DNA from: Mariprofundus sp. UBA1536
GTDB taxonomy: Bacteria > Pseudomonadota > Zetaproteobacteria > Mariprofundales > Mariprofundaceae
DNA length: 64,000 bases
Direction of reading: 5' to 3'
Assembly: GCA_002323245.1 (NCBI GenBank)
Contig: DCPU01000014.1
Coordinates: 62,001-126,000, forward strand
In this document: piece by piece, positions 53,149 through 61,416 of the stretch
Layout of the letters: every line of letters begins with the position of its first letter
How positions within the stretch are numbered: position 1 is the stretch's first letter
Made by a program: the position numbers and the translations under genes
The notes under the pieces: model-generated
The model's input: only the letters and a program-made list of their open reading frames with translations
What the model was told of the DNA's origin: nothing
Databases searched by the model: none

Positions 53149-53164
53149 TGGCACCAAACCTGCT
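53149..53164 (+). promoter_or_regulatory. sigma54 (RpoN)-type promoter of the flagellar operon
   Basis: TGGCAC-CAAAC-CTGCT has GG-N10-GC spacing and a perfect -24 half, 41 bases before the flgF start. RpoN with FlrC- or FleR-like activators drives rod and hook genes in many polarly flagellated proteobacteria. Confidence 0.6.
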
Positions 53165-53204
53165 CCTCCTTTTACGAAAGATTGTTTTAAAGAAGGAGTT
53201 TGAT

Positions 53205-53948
53205 ATGCAACGTGGTTTCTTTGTTTCAGGTGTCGCAAGTACAATGGCGGAAAACCGTTTGGACAACATCACCCACAATCTCGCCAATGTAAATTCTACG
53301 GGCTACAAAGCTTCGCGCTCTTCTTTCAAAACCGTTTTGGCTGATAGCCACCTAGCTGGTAATCAAAAGCAAACTTCGTCTGCATCATATTTAAGCATGG
53401 GCTCGCAATATATCGATACATCCGCAGGCAGCATCCGCCAAACTGGTAATGCCTTGGATTTTGCCATTGTGGCTGATGGTTATTTTCAGGTGCAACAAGC
53501 CAACGGCAACATCGCCTTGACCCGCGCTGGTAACTTCAGTCGCGATGGCGAAGGTAACTTGATTACCCAATCAGGTTTTCCTGTGCTTGATGATGGTGGC
53601 AGCCCAATCACTCTTCCTGATGGCGAAGTATCTGGCACCAACGACGGTATGATTTATGTAAACAATCAACCCGTTGTGCAATTGGGCTTGGTTACACTCA
53701 TCAATAAAAATGACATCCAACAAGCTGCCGGCACCCTAATTACCACCCCTGAAAGCAACACTGAATCAGCTGTGGGCACGGTGGTGGTAGAACACGGCGC
53801 TTTGGAGAGCAGCAATGTCAATGCAGTGCTCGCCATGACTGAAATGGTAGCCACGCTCCGCGCATACGAATCGACCATGAAAGTGGTGGAGCAATACAAC
53901 CAATTAGCCAGTCAGCTCAATTCGGATGTGGGTAAGATACAAGGTTAA
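53205..53948 (+). CDS. flgF: flagellar basal-body rod protein FlgF
   Basis: Proximal rod component, 247 residues, exported by the flagellar type III apparatus. The N-terminal MAENRLDNITHNLANVNSTGYKASRS motif of rod/hook proteins (quoted as NLANVNSTGYK, about residues 25-35) and the C-terminal LESSNVNAVLAMTEMVATLRAYEST helix are both present. The start after AAGGAG at 53205 excludes a spurious upstream extension. It is the first gene of the operon. It is 45 bases ahead of flgG. flgBCDE, needed for the rest of the rod and hook, are not in this window. Confidence 0.94.
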   Translation: MQRGFFVSGVASTMAENRLDNITHNLANVNSTGYKASRSSFKTVLADSHLAGNQKQTSSASYLSMGSQYIDTSAGSIRQTGNALDFAIVADGYFQVQQANGNIALTRAGNFSRDGEGNLITQSGFPVLDDGGSPITLPDGEVSGTNDGMIYVNNQPVVQLGLVTLINKNDIQQAAGTLITTPESNTESAVGTVVVEHGALESSNVNAVLAMTEMVATLRAYESTMKVVEQYNQLASQLNSDVGKIQG

Positions 53949-53993
53949 GTTTTACAAGTTTTAAGAGATTAAGAAAATAAGAGGTATACGATT

Positions 53994-54782
53994 ATGATGC
54001 GCTCACTATGGACAGCCGCAACAGGTATGGCAGCACAAACCACCAACGTGGATGTCATTTCAAATAACTTGGCCAACGTCAATACAGCAGGATTCAAACG
54101 CGGTCGCGCCAACTTTCAGGATTTGATGTATCAGCAAATCAAAGCGCCTGGCGCTGAAGCCAGCGCAGCTGGCACCCAACTGCCATCAGGCATTCAAGTG
54201 GGTCTAGGTGTACAAACGGCCAGCATCGAATATGTATTTGATGAAGGTAGCTTCCAACAAACCAGCAACCCCCTCGATATAGCTATCCAAGGCCGCGGTT
54301 TTTTCCAAATCCAACTCGCCAATGGTGAAACAGGCTACACCCGCTCAGGCTCTTTTGGCCGCGATGCCCAAGGTCAGTTGGTGACGGCTAGCGGCAACCC
54401 ATTGCTACCCAACATCACTTTGCCTAGCGACACGCAAAATATTCACATTGCCCAAGACGGCACAGTATCAGTAGAGCAACCAGGCTCCATTTCAACAGTG
54501 GTGGGTCAAATCCAAGTGGTGGCTTTTAGTAACCCAGCCGGCCTATCTCATCTTGGCAATTCAATTTTCCAAGCCACCAACGCATCTGGTGAGCCGCTTA
54601 CAGGGAACCCTGGTGAAAATGGTTTTGGTGGTTTGGGCCAGGGTTTGCTCGAGATGTCGAATGTGAACATGGTTGAAGAAATGGTAAACCTCATTGCTGG
54701 CCAACGCGCTTATGAAATGAACTCTAAATCTGTGCAGGCAGCCGATGAAATGCTGCAAACTGCCAATGGTTTGAAACGGTAA
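53994..54782 (+). CDS. flgG: flagellar basal-body rod protein FlgG
   Basis: Distal rod protein, 262 residues. The typical start MRSLWTAATGMAAQ, the rod/hook motif NNLANVNTAGFKRGRANFQDLMYQ (quoted as NLANVNTAGFK), the FlgG-specific insertion between about residues 45-75, and the C-terminal MSNVNMVEEMVNLIAGQRAYE are present. Two ATG codons open the gene; the first follows AGAGGT. It polymerises on FlgF and passes through the L and P rings encoded just downstream. Confidence 0.97.
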   Translation: MMRSLWTAATGMAAQTTNVDVISNNLANVNTAGFKRGRANFQDLMYQQIKAPGAEASAAGTQLPSGIQVGLGVQTASIEYVFDEGSFQQTSNPLDIAIQGRGFFQIQLANGETGYTRSGSFGRDAQGQLVTASGNPLLPNITLPSDTQNIHIAQDGTVSVEQPGSISTVVGQIQVVAFSNPAGLSHLGNSIFQATNASGEPLTGNPGENGFGGLGQGLLEMSNVNMVEEMVNLIAGQRAYEMNSKSVQAADEMLQTANGLKR

Positions 54783-54787
54783 TTGAT

Positions 54788-55510
54788 ATGATGACTCGCC
54801 TTGCCCCCATGATTCTCATCGCCTCATTGATGGTGATTATCTCGGTGATGAATGCGACAGCGGCACCTGCCGCACAAGTCGATGCCGAGCTCAAAGCATC
54901 CTTAGCGGCATTTTTTGCCGCTTCACCCACTGCACATGGGGCAAAAGCAGAGCTAGTCAGCATCAAAACATGGCCAAACATCAAAGGCCCCGCCCGTTGG
55001 TCGTTACCCAATATGCGCTTTTTGCCAGCACGCGTATCGTTGATTGCTGAGCAAGGCCAAGGCAAAAGCCTACGCCGATGGTATGTGGCAGCCCAAGTGA
55101 AGTGGATGGCAACTGTGGTTGTGCTTAATCAGGATGTTTCGGCACGAACCATGCTAGATAGAAGCATGATGCACTCAAAAACAAAAGATGTTGCTGGCCT
55201 TCGCGGCGATGCTTGGCAAAAAGTGTCCGACGTTATCGGCATGAAAACACTGCGTAATATGCGCAGTGGCGAAGTGATTGTATCGAGCCTGGTCAAACGC
55301 CCACCACTGATTAAACGTGGCGACAGCATAACTATTTTGGCGGAAGTGGGCGGCATCAGCGTAAGAGCTGAAGGCATTGCCCTAAAATCTGGAAGCCGTG
55401 GCGATCGTTTGCCTGTGCAAAATATTCGCAGCAAACAAACGCTGCATAGTATCGTAAGAGATGCGCACACCGTTTCCATCGAACACTCCAGTTTCAAAGG
55501 AGGTGTGTAA
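54788..55510 (+). CDS. flgA: flagellar P-ring assembly chaperone FlgA
   Basis: Periplasmic chaperone for P-ring formation, 240 residues. A signal peptide (MILIASLMVIISVMNATAA) precedes the mature protein. The SAF-like domain lies in the second half: VVLNQDVSARTMLDRSM, GMKTLRNMRSGEVIVSSLVKRPPLIKRGDSITILA, and GDRLPVQNIRSKQTLHSIV, all standard FlgA landmarks. It begins six bases after the flgG stop and overlaps flgH. In relatives it acts on FlgI before ring closure. Confidence 0.93.
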   Translation: MMTRLAPMILIASLMVIISVMNATAAPAAQVDAELKASLAAFFAASPTAHGAKAELVSIKTWPNIKGPARWSLPNMRFLPARVSLIAEQGQGKSLRRWYVAAQVKWMATVVVLNQDVSARTMLDRSMMHSKTKDVAGLRGDAWQKVSDVIGMKTLRNMRSGEVIVSSLVKRPPLIKRGDSITILAEVGGISVRAEGIALKSGSRGDRLPVQNIRSKQTLHSIVRDAHTVSIEHSSFKGGV

Positions 55511-56205
55511 TGACACGCCCAATCACTTTTCTCATGGTCACAATGCTAGCTGCTTTAACCCTTTCAGGTTGCAACGCTACCAAAAAGGAAGTCACCGAGG
55601 ATTTAAACAAACCTATCGTTGATGAAGCCCTGCAAAGGGTAAATCAACATCACACTGAACACGGCTCGCTTTGGAACAATAGCGGCTCCACCATGTTTAC
55701 TGATCCCAAAGCCCATCAAGTGGGTGATTTGGTGATGGTATTGGTGCAAGAAAACGCCAGCGCCACCCGCTCACTGGGCACCAAACAAAGCCGCAATTCG
55801 AAACACGCATCCAGCCTTGCTGGCATGTTTGGCTTGGAAAAATCCATCGTGCCTAACTTTGACCCAGCGCTAGCCATGAACACCAGCAATGCAAAAAGCT
55901 TTACGGGCTCTGGTGAAACCACCAATTCAGACTCCTTGATTGCCAGCGTCACAGCCGTGGTCACCGAAGTGTTTCCCAACGGCAACATGAAAATCATTGG
56001 TCGCCGTGAAGTGACCATTAATCAACAACCTCAAGAGCTCACCTTCTCAGGTATTGTGCGTCCATCCGACATCTCTGCGAGCAACACCATCGTCTCGGCA
56101 CAAGTGGCGCAAGCCCAAGTCAGCTACGGCAGCGGCGGCTCATTGGCCTCAGTCACTGGCGAAGGCTGGTTGGGCAAAGCCCTTGATGTGGTTTGGCCGT
56201 TCTGA
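55510..56205 (+). CDS. flgH: flagellar L-ring lipoprotein FlgH
   Basis: Outer-membrane L-ring protein, 231 residues, a lipoprotein. The signal peptide ends in the lipobox LSGC (Cys21), with Asn at +2 favouring outer-membrane sorting. Conserved FlgH segments are GSLWNNSGSTMFTDPKAHQVGDLV, QENASATRSLGTKQSR, MKIIGRREVTINQQPQELTFSGIVRPSDI and the C-terminal GWLGKALDVVWPF. The ATG overlaps the flgA stop by one base (TAATG). The L ring confirms a two-membrane cell envelope. Confidence 0.97.
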   Translation: MTRPITFLMVTMLAALTLSGCNATKKEVTEDLNKPIVDEALQRVNQHHTEHGSLWNNSGSTMFTDPKAHQVGDLVMVLVQENASATRSLGTKQSRNSKHASSLAGMFGLEKSIVPNFDPALAMNTSNAKSFTGSGETTNSDSLIASVTAVVTEVFPNGNMKIIGRREVTINQQPQELTFSGIVRPSDISASNTIVSAQVAQAQVSYGSGGSLASVTGEGWLGKALDVVWPF

Positions 56206-56219
56206 TGAGGAATGTCACG

Positions 56220-57329
56220 ATGAAGCCTTTCAGATTCGCATCTAGCCTATTGATTCTATTCAGCTTTCTGACCGCGGCAAATATTGCCTATGCCGAACGC
56301 ATCAAAGATTTGGCTGATGTAGAAGGCGTACGATCCAATGCTTTGATTGGCTATGGCATTGTCGTCGGCCTTAACGGCACTGGCGATAGCTCCAACTCAT
56401 CGCCCTTCACCGTGGCTAGTATTGCCGCCATGTTGGAACGCTTTGGCATCAATGTGCGGGCTGATATTAGTAAAATGAAACCAAAAAATATCGCTGCTGT
56501 GATGGTGACAGCCGAACTCCCTCCTTTTTCACGCCCTGGCCAATTGTTGGATATCACCGTGTCGAGCATGAGTGATTCCAAAAGTTTACGTGGTGGCACC
56601 TTGCTTATCACGCCTTTATTGGCTGGTGATGGCCAAGTTTATGCTGTCGCCCAAGGCGGTTTGTCGGTGGGTGGCTTCGCTATTTCTGGCGCAGCTGGCA
56701 ATACGGTAAAAAATCACCCTACTGTGGGTAAAATCCCCAATGGTGCCCGTATTGAGCGCGCGGCTCCAAACGGCTTAAACATGGCCCAAGATAAAATCAC
56801 CGTCATGTTGCGCACCCCAGATTTCACCACTGTTAGCCGCATGAAAGATGTCATCAACGCTGAATTGGGCGCTGGCATGGCATCAACTGTAAATGCAGGC
56901 ACAATTGAAGTGTGGAACCAAAACGGTGATGCCGTTTCACTGATTGCCCAGCTTGAACAAATGGAATTACTCACCGACCGCCCAGCTATTGTGGTGGTCG
57001 ATGAACGCACCGGCACGATTGTGATGGGCCAAGGCGTAACCATCGAAACCGTGGCTGTCTCGCATGGCAACATCAGCATCAGCGTGGCCGAAAGCGCGGA
57101 TGTATCGCAACCCTTTGCTTTCTCTGGTGGATCTACTGTGGCCACCCCATCCACTGAAGTGAAAGTGCAGGAAGACGAATCGCAATTGGTAATATTACCT
57201 CGCCAGGTCACGCTAGCAGCTCTTGTGTCAGCGCTTAATTCAGTGGGTGCTACACCAAGTGATTTGATTGCAGTGTTGCAAGCGATTAAAGCAGCTGGCG
57301 CACTGCATGCTGAATTGAAGGTGATGTGA
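56220..57329 (+). CDS. flgI: flagellar P-ring protein FlgI
   Basis: Periplasmic P-ring protein around the rod, about 369 residues, with a signal peptide (SSLLILFSFLTAANIAYA). The start of the mature protein, ERIKDLADVEGVRSNALIGYGIVVGLNGTGD, and GRPGQLLDITVSSMSDSKSLRGGTLL-like stretches are typical; here FSRPGQLLDITVSSM is seen. TIVMGQGVTIETVAVSHGN and the C-terminal VVSALNSVGATPSDLIAVLQAIKAAGALHA (partly quoted) complete it. ATG 56220 is preferred, with GAGG nine bases upstream; ATG 56208 is possible. Confidence 0.96.
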   Translation: MKPFRFASSLLILFSFLTAANIAYAERIKDLADVEGVRSNALIGYGIVVGLNGTGDSSNSSPFTVASIAAMLERFGINVRADISKMKPKNIAAVMVTAELPPFSRPGQLLDITVSSMSDSKSLRGGTLLITPLLAGDGQVYAVAQGGLSVGGFAISGAAGNTVKNHPTVGKIPNGARIERAAPNGLNMAQDKITVMLRTPDFTTVSRMKDVINAELGAGMASTVNAGTIEVWNQNGDAVSLIAQLEQMELLTDRPAIVVVDERTGTIVMGQGVTIETVAVSHGNISISVAESADVSQPFAFSGGSTVATPSTEVKVQEDESQLVILPRQVTLAALVSALNSVGATPSDLIAVLQAIKAAGALHAELKVM

Positions 57330-57784
57330 TGCGTGATTTAGTCGAATCCGTCATCGGACAAGTGATGAAACAAAAGCCCACCATGGCCACGGCAAAAAAT
57401 GCCTCAGGTTCAAACGCTGCTAAAAACACAGCAACCGAACCTGCCCGTCACGCACTCAAAGCCGTGGAGGTTAAAGACCCCGAGATGTGGAAGGCATGCT
57501 GTCAATTTGAAGCCATGTTTTTGCAACAAATGATGGCAGCTATGCGCAAAACTGTGCCTGAATCGGAAACTTTACCGCGTGGTTATGCTGATAGCATGTA
57601 TGAAGGCATGATGGATCAAGCCATTGCTGAATCAGGAAGCAAACACGCGCCCTTGGGATTGGCCACCAGCATATATCGTCAAATGCAACAGCAGGGGGCA
57701 ACCGCAGCCGATATTCAAGCCTTTGCCCAATCTGCCGATAGTTTAACTTCGGCCCTGCCTGATCGACCAAAGGATGGAGGATAA
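57329..57784 (+). CDS. flgJ: FlgJ-type rod-binding protein (no muramidase domain)
   Basis: A 151-residue protein matching only the N-terminal rod-capping half of FlgJ. The rod-binding core is about residues 48-115: MWKACCQFEAMFLQQMMAAMRKTVPES, then YADSMYEGMMDQAIAESGSKHAPLGLA (split). The peptidoglycan hydrolase domain of enterobacterial FlgJ is absent, as is common in many proteobacteria, so a separate enzyme must open the cell wall. ATG 57329 overlaps the flgI stop (TGATG). Confidence 0.88.
   Translation: MRDLVESVIGQVMKQKPTMATAKNASGSNAAKNTATEPARHALKAVEVKDPEMWKACCQFEAMFLQQMMAAMRKTVPESETLPRGYADSMYEGMMDQAIAESGSKHAPLGLATSIYRQMQQQGATAADIQAFAQSADSLTSALPDRPKDGG
57715..57741 (+). promoter_or_regulatory. 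possible sigma28 (FliA) promoter before flgM
   Basis: TCAAGCCT, 11 bases, GCCGATAG: five of eight and seven of eight matches to TAAAGTTT/GCCGATAA with exact spacing, inside the end of flgJ and 47 bases before flgM. Late flagellar promoters for flgM and flgK are known in other bacteria. Confidence 0.3.
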
Positions 57785-57788
57785 TAAG

Positions 57789-58079
57789 ATGGTAAGAATT
57801 GGCAGCACCAGCAAAACATCTCCAGTGCAAAAAGCCAGTGCAGGCGGCGGCAAAAAGTCTGCAGCCAAAAGTGGCGGCGCTAAAGACAGCATCCAAGTAT
57901 CCGATGCGGCAGGTTTAAGAGAACGCGCCAAAGTGATGCTTGCCGATATGCCCGATGTACGCCTTGATAAAATCGAAGGCATACGCGATGCGCTGGCACA
58001 AGGCACATACGAACTGAATCAACAGGCGATTTCCGCGCATATCGTGCGCAATGCCTTATCCGAACACTCTTGGGGTTAA
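57789..58079 (+). CDS. flgM: anti-sigma28 factor FlgM
   Basis: A 96-residue, largely disordered anti-sigma factor that holds FliA (sigma28) inactive until it is exported through the finished hook-basal body. The C-terminal sigma-binding half is conserved: RAKVMLADMPDVRLDKIEGIRDALAQGTYEL split near residues 48-78, then AHIVRNAL. The N-terminus is Ser/Gly/Lys-rich and flexible. ATG 57789 follows GGAGGA; a start five codons earlier overlaps flgJ. It is upstream of its usual partners flgN, flgK and flgL. Confidence 0.93.
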   Translation: MVRIGSTSKTSPVQKASAGGGKKSAAKSGGAKDSIQVSDAAGLRERAKVMLADMPDVRLDKIEGIRDALAQGTYELNQQAISAHIVRNALSEHSWG

Positions 58080-58081
58080 TT

Positions 58082-58558
58082 ATGCAATCGATGTCACAAG
58101 CCAACCAACAACCTGATATGGGATATGTGTTACAGCAATTGCTGCAAGACATGGAAACCTCGGTGCAAGCCCAAGAAGCCATTATTATTGAAGAGCGCGA
58201 AGCCATGAAAATCTTTGATGGTGATAAGCTAACCAATTTAATTGAACGCCGCGCCCGCTGCCATAGCGAGTTTCACGAGCTATCCAGCCGCTGCAAGCGT
58301 TTGATTCACCAATGCAACAATGAAGAAAAACTAGAACAAGTCATTGATTTGTATGCCCCAGCCTTGGCTGATGACCTACACAGCATGCGCATTGATTTGG
58401 TCCGCCGCATGCAGCGCTTAGCAGATGATCAGCTCGATAATCATGTGCGTTTGCGCGCAGCTTGGAATGTGACCACCAGTATTTTGCAACAGGTTGGCGC
58501 CATTGAAATGAAACAAACCTATCAAAATACCTATGCAACACATCAGGTCGCACGGTGA
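58082..58558 (+). CDS. flgN: FlgN-like flagellar export chaperone
   Basis: A 158-residue all-helical protein of the FlgN family, cytoplasmic chaperone for the hook-filament junction proteins FlgK and FlgL. LQQLLQDMETSVQAQEAIIIEEREAMKIFDGDKLTNLIERRA (partly quoted as LLQDMETSVQAQEAI and DGDKLTNLIERRA) matches the family pattern of a long helical hairpin. Sequence conservation is low, so the call leans on position between flgM and flgK. ATG 58082 has GGGG seven bases upstream. It overlaps flgK by four bases. Confidence 0.82.
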   Translation: MQSMSQANQQPDMGYVLQQLLQDMETSVQAQEAIIIEEREAMKIFDGDKLTNLIERRARCHSEFHELSSRCKRLIHQCNNEEKLEQVIDLYAPALADDLHSMRIDLVRRMQRLADDQLDNHVRLRAAWNVTTSILQQVGAIEMKQTYQNTYATHQVAR

Positions 58559-60285
58559 GTTTCCAAGCTTTAAATGTCGCGGCATCAAGCCTTCGCTCGC
58601 AGCAAAAGGCCATGGATGTGGTCTCGCATAATATTGCCAACGTCAATACGCCTGGCTACTCCAAACAAACTGCCAATCTGGCCACTGCTATTCCCGAAAG
58701 GATTGGCAATATTGATTTTGGACGCGGTGTCGACCTCAATAGCATAACACGTACGGTCGATCCGCTTATCAATAGTGCCCAGCAAAACAATGCCTCACAA
58801 TTTCAATTCTGGGACACTGTAAGCACTGGCCTGAACAGCATTGAAAATTCATTTGGCAGCTTGGATAGCACAGGGCTATCAGCGGCCGTGAACGATTTCT
58901 TCTTATCTTGGCAGCAACTAAGCAACAACCCCCAAGATACAGCACAAAAGTATAATGTGTTGTCCAAAACCGAATCATTGACCATGCAGCTCAATAATAT
59001 GCAAAGTCAACTATCCACTGGCCAACAAAGCCTTAATTTGGATATCAATCAGCAAATCACCGATGCAAACTTAAAGATTGATGCCATTTCTTCACTTTCG
59101 CAACAAATTTCAGCCATGGAAGCCGGGCAAATTTCGGGCGGCGCCAATGATTTGCGCGATCAACGTGACCAAATCGTGCGTGATTTGGCCAAAATTATAC
59201 CCATTCAAGAAGTGAGCACCAAAGATGGTGGCCTACTGATTCAAACTGCAGGTGGCGATTTATTGGTACAAGACAGTATGGCTAAACATTTAGCTCGCGG
59301 CACTGGCGCCAGCGTCAACGGTTTTCAAGCCATTGTCATTTCTGGCACCAGTAATGCCGTACAAGGCTTGGATCAGGGTGGCACCATCGGTGGTTTATTG
59401 AAACTACGTGATGGAAACTTCGGCCAATATATCAGCAGCTTGGATAGTTTTGCCGCCAACTTGGCATTTTCGACCAACCAACTCCACAGCAGCGCTAGTG
59501 GCGGTACACGCACTTCTCTCGTGCAATCGGGGCAAGGTGCAATCAACCCTGCACTTGCACTCAATGATGTGACCCAAGGCGTGGCTTTTGCCGCCAATGT
59601 ACAAGCAGGCAGCTTTAGCATGCATGTTTATGATGTTTTGGGGGTACCGCAATTGCCCACCAGTCAGTTTACCGTGAATCTTGCCGCAGGCGCGACCATG
59701 AATGATGTGGCCAATAGCATCAATGCCAGCGTCACTGGCGTTACTGCCACGGTTGATGCTGCGGGTTACTTAACTATCGATGCCGGTACCAACACCATCG
59801 CCTTTGGTGATGATACCTCAAACTTTTTGGCCGCTTATGAAATCAACACATTCTTTCATGGATCAGATTCCGGCAACTTAGCCATCAATGCGAACCTGAA
59901 AGCCGATGCTTCACGCATCCATACAGGCAGAACTGATATCGTCACTTCCGTGGTAAACTCAGGCGATAACAGCACAGCCATCGCCATTATGCAGTTGCAA
60001 GATCAAAGCATGAGCGTAGATGGCAGTGTGGCATCAACCTTGCATGAACGGGTAGCCACATTATCCACCCAATATGGTCTGGATGTCAGCGTTGCAGCGC
60101 AGCAACGCACGTACCGCGAAGCAGAAGCCACATCGCTCACCCAGCAACGCGAGGCGATTTCTGGGGTGAATGTGGATGAAGAGTTGGTTTCCATGATGAA
60201 ATTTCAACGCGCATATGAAGCTGCTGCCAAAGTCATCAATACCAACAATTCCATGCTTGATGCGCTAATGGGGATATTACGATGA
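58555..60285 (+). CDS. flgK: flagellar hook-associated protein 1 FlgK
   Basis: Hook-filament junction protein, 576 residues. The N-terminal SHNIANVNTPGYSKQ motif (about residues 24-38), the IDRGRGVDL-like element (FGRGVDLNSITR), and GGANDLRDQRDQIVRDLA (about 197-214) are FlgK landmarks. The C-terminus has EAISGVNVDEELVSMMKFQRAYEAAAKVI (partly quoted: GVNVDEELVSMM). The start is GTG, overlapping the flgN stop (GTGA). Both terminal coiled-coil regions are intact, so the protein should polymerise normally. Confidence 0.96.
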   Translation: MSFQALNVAASSLRSQQKAMDVVSHNIANVNTPGYSKQTANLATAIPERIGNIDFGRGVDLNSITRTVDPLINSAQQNNASQFQFWDTVSTGLNSIENSFGSLDSTGLSAAVNDFFLSWQQLSNNPQDTAQKYNVLSKTESLTMQLNNMQSQLSTGQQSLNLDINQQITDANLKIDAISSLSQQISAMEAGQISGGANDLRDQRDQIVRDLAKIIPIQEVSTKDGGLLIQTAGGDLLVQDSMAKHLARGTGASVNGFQAIVISGTSNAVQGLDQGGTIGGLLKLRDGNFGQYISSLDSFAANLAFSTNQLHSSASGGTRTSLVQSGQGAINPALALNDVTQGVAFAANVQAGSFSMHVYDVLGVPQLPTSQFTVNLAAGATMNDVANSINASVTGVTATVDAAGYLTIDAGTNTIAFGDDTSNFLAAYEINTFFHGSDSGNLAINANLKADASRIHTGRTDIVTSVVNSGDNSTAIAIMQLQDQSMSVDGSVASTLHERVATLSTQYGLDVSVAAQQRTYREAEATSLTQQREAISGVNVDEELVSMMKFQRAYEAAAKVINTNNSMLDALMGILR

Positions 60286-61163
60286 GAGTAACCAATAACC
60301 AAATTTATGATAACCTGTTAAGTGGTGTAACCAAACAGCTGCAAGTCCAGGCGGATGCCAACGCCGCCGTATCTTCTGGCAAACGTTTTCAACGCCCTTC
60401 GCAAGCTGGATTGGACTACAAAATTTCCTTGGATTTACGCCAAACCCAAACCCAAATTCAAGGCAGCCTTGAGGCCTTAAACACTGCAGATTCTCGGCTT
60501 AATGCCAGCCAAACTATGTTGCATGATATCAGCAATGTACTCACCCGCGCCCAGACCATCGCCGTGCAACAAGCGTCGGCACAAATCGGTTCACAAGAAC
60601 ATCTGGCAGCGCTGGCTGAAGTGAACCATTTGCTCGATCGCGTGGCCAATGCATCCAACCAAAGTTTTTTGGGTGAATCATTATTTGCGGGTTCCGCTGT
60701 GGATAAACCTGCTTTTGCAAAGGATATTTCTGGTCATTACGTCTACCAAGGCGCATTGCAAGACAGAACTGTCGCGATTACTAGCTCCCAAAATATCAGC
60801 AGCAATATTCGCGGCGATACCCAAGCCTTTGCCGATACCTTTGCAGCCCTTCAAAACTTTCAAGCAGCCCTGTCGAACAGTGATACATCTGGCATTTCCA
60901 CAGCCATTGGCGAGCTCACCAATGCTAACAATGGCATCGTCGATTTAACCAGCCGCGTGGGCGGGCAAATCAGTGCCATTCAAAGTTACCGCACTTCGTA
61001 TGAGGACATGCAATTTGCAATTGAAAAGCGCATGAACAGCCATGAAGCTGCAGATATCCCATCGTTGGTGGCGCAATTGCAAACGGCGGAAAATGCCTTG
61101 CAAGCGTCTTATAGCCAAATTGCCAAAGTGGGTAGCTTGTCGCTTGTGAATTTCCTGCGATAA
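60282..61163 (+). CDS. flgL: flagellar hook-associated protein 3 FlgL
   Basis: Second junction protein, 293 residues, flagellin-like. The N-terminus MRVTNNQIYDNLL and the DSRLNASQTMLHDISNVLTRAQTIAVQ helix (about residues 66-92) are typical, as is NHLLDRVANASNQSFLGESLFAGS around residue 115-138. The C-terminus ends NFLR, preceded by a helix (SLVAQLQTAENALQASYSQIAKV). It overlaps flgK by four bases (ATGA). No flagellin gene lies in the window. Confidence 0.93.
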   Translation: MRVTNNQIYDNLLSGVTKQLQVQADANAAVSSGKRFQRPSQAGLDYKISLDLRQTQTQIQGSLEALNTADSRLNASQTMLHDISNVLTRAQTIAVQQASAQIGSQEHLAALAEVNHLLDRVANASNQSFLGESLFAGSAVDKPAFAKDISGHYVYQGALQDRTVAITSSQNISSNIRGDTQAFADTFAALQNFQAALSNSDTSGISTAIGELTNANNGIVDLTSRVGGQISAIQSYRTSYEDMQFAIEKRMNSHEAADIPSLVAQLQTAENALQASYSQIAKVGSLSLVNFLR

Positions 61164-61182
61164 GTTGAAAGGCGCATAAACG

Positions 61183-61416
61183 ATGATGGTCTTTAGACAA
61201 AAAATCGGCGATGTCATCCGTATCAGTGATGATATTCGTTTGATTATTCACGATATTCAGGATGGACGTATTGTGCGTTTTGGCATTGAAGCACCCGCTG
61301 AAATTCCAGTGCACAGGCTGGAAATTTACGAGCTCATCCAACAAGAAAATCAAGCGGCCGTTGCAGGTGATGCGATGGCTTGGCTCAATCAAGGTGGTCA
61401 TGATGCAAGTCGTTGA
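61183..61416 (+). CDS. csrA: CsrA-family RNA-binding regulator, variant
   Basis: A 77-residue CsrA homologue, a dimeric protein that binds GGA motifs in mRNA leaders. The fold signature is clear: KIGDVIRISDDIRLIIHDI, then FGIEAPAEIPVHRLEIYELIQQEN. The key Arg44 equivalent is kept (VHR), but the first strand reads MMVFRQK where E. coli has MLILTRR, so Leu4 is Phe and the RNA-contacting Arg6 is Gln. It is about 15 residues longer than E. coli CsrA. It follows flgL by 19 bases and contains the fliW start, so CsrA and its antagonist are made together. Confidence 0.9.
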   Translation: MMVFRQKIGDVIRISDDIRLIIHDIQDGRIVRFGIEAPAEIPVHRLEIYELIQQENQAAVAGDAMAWLNQGGHDASR

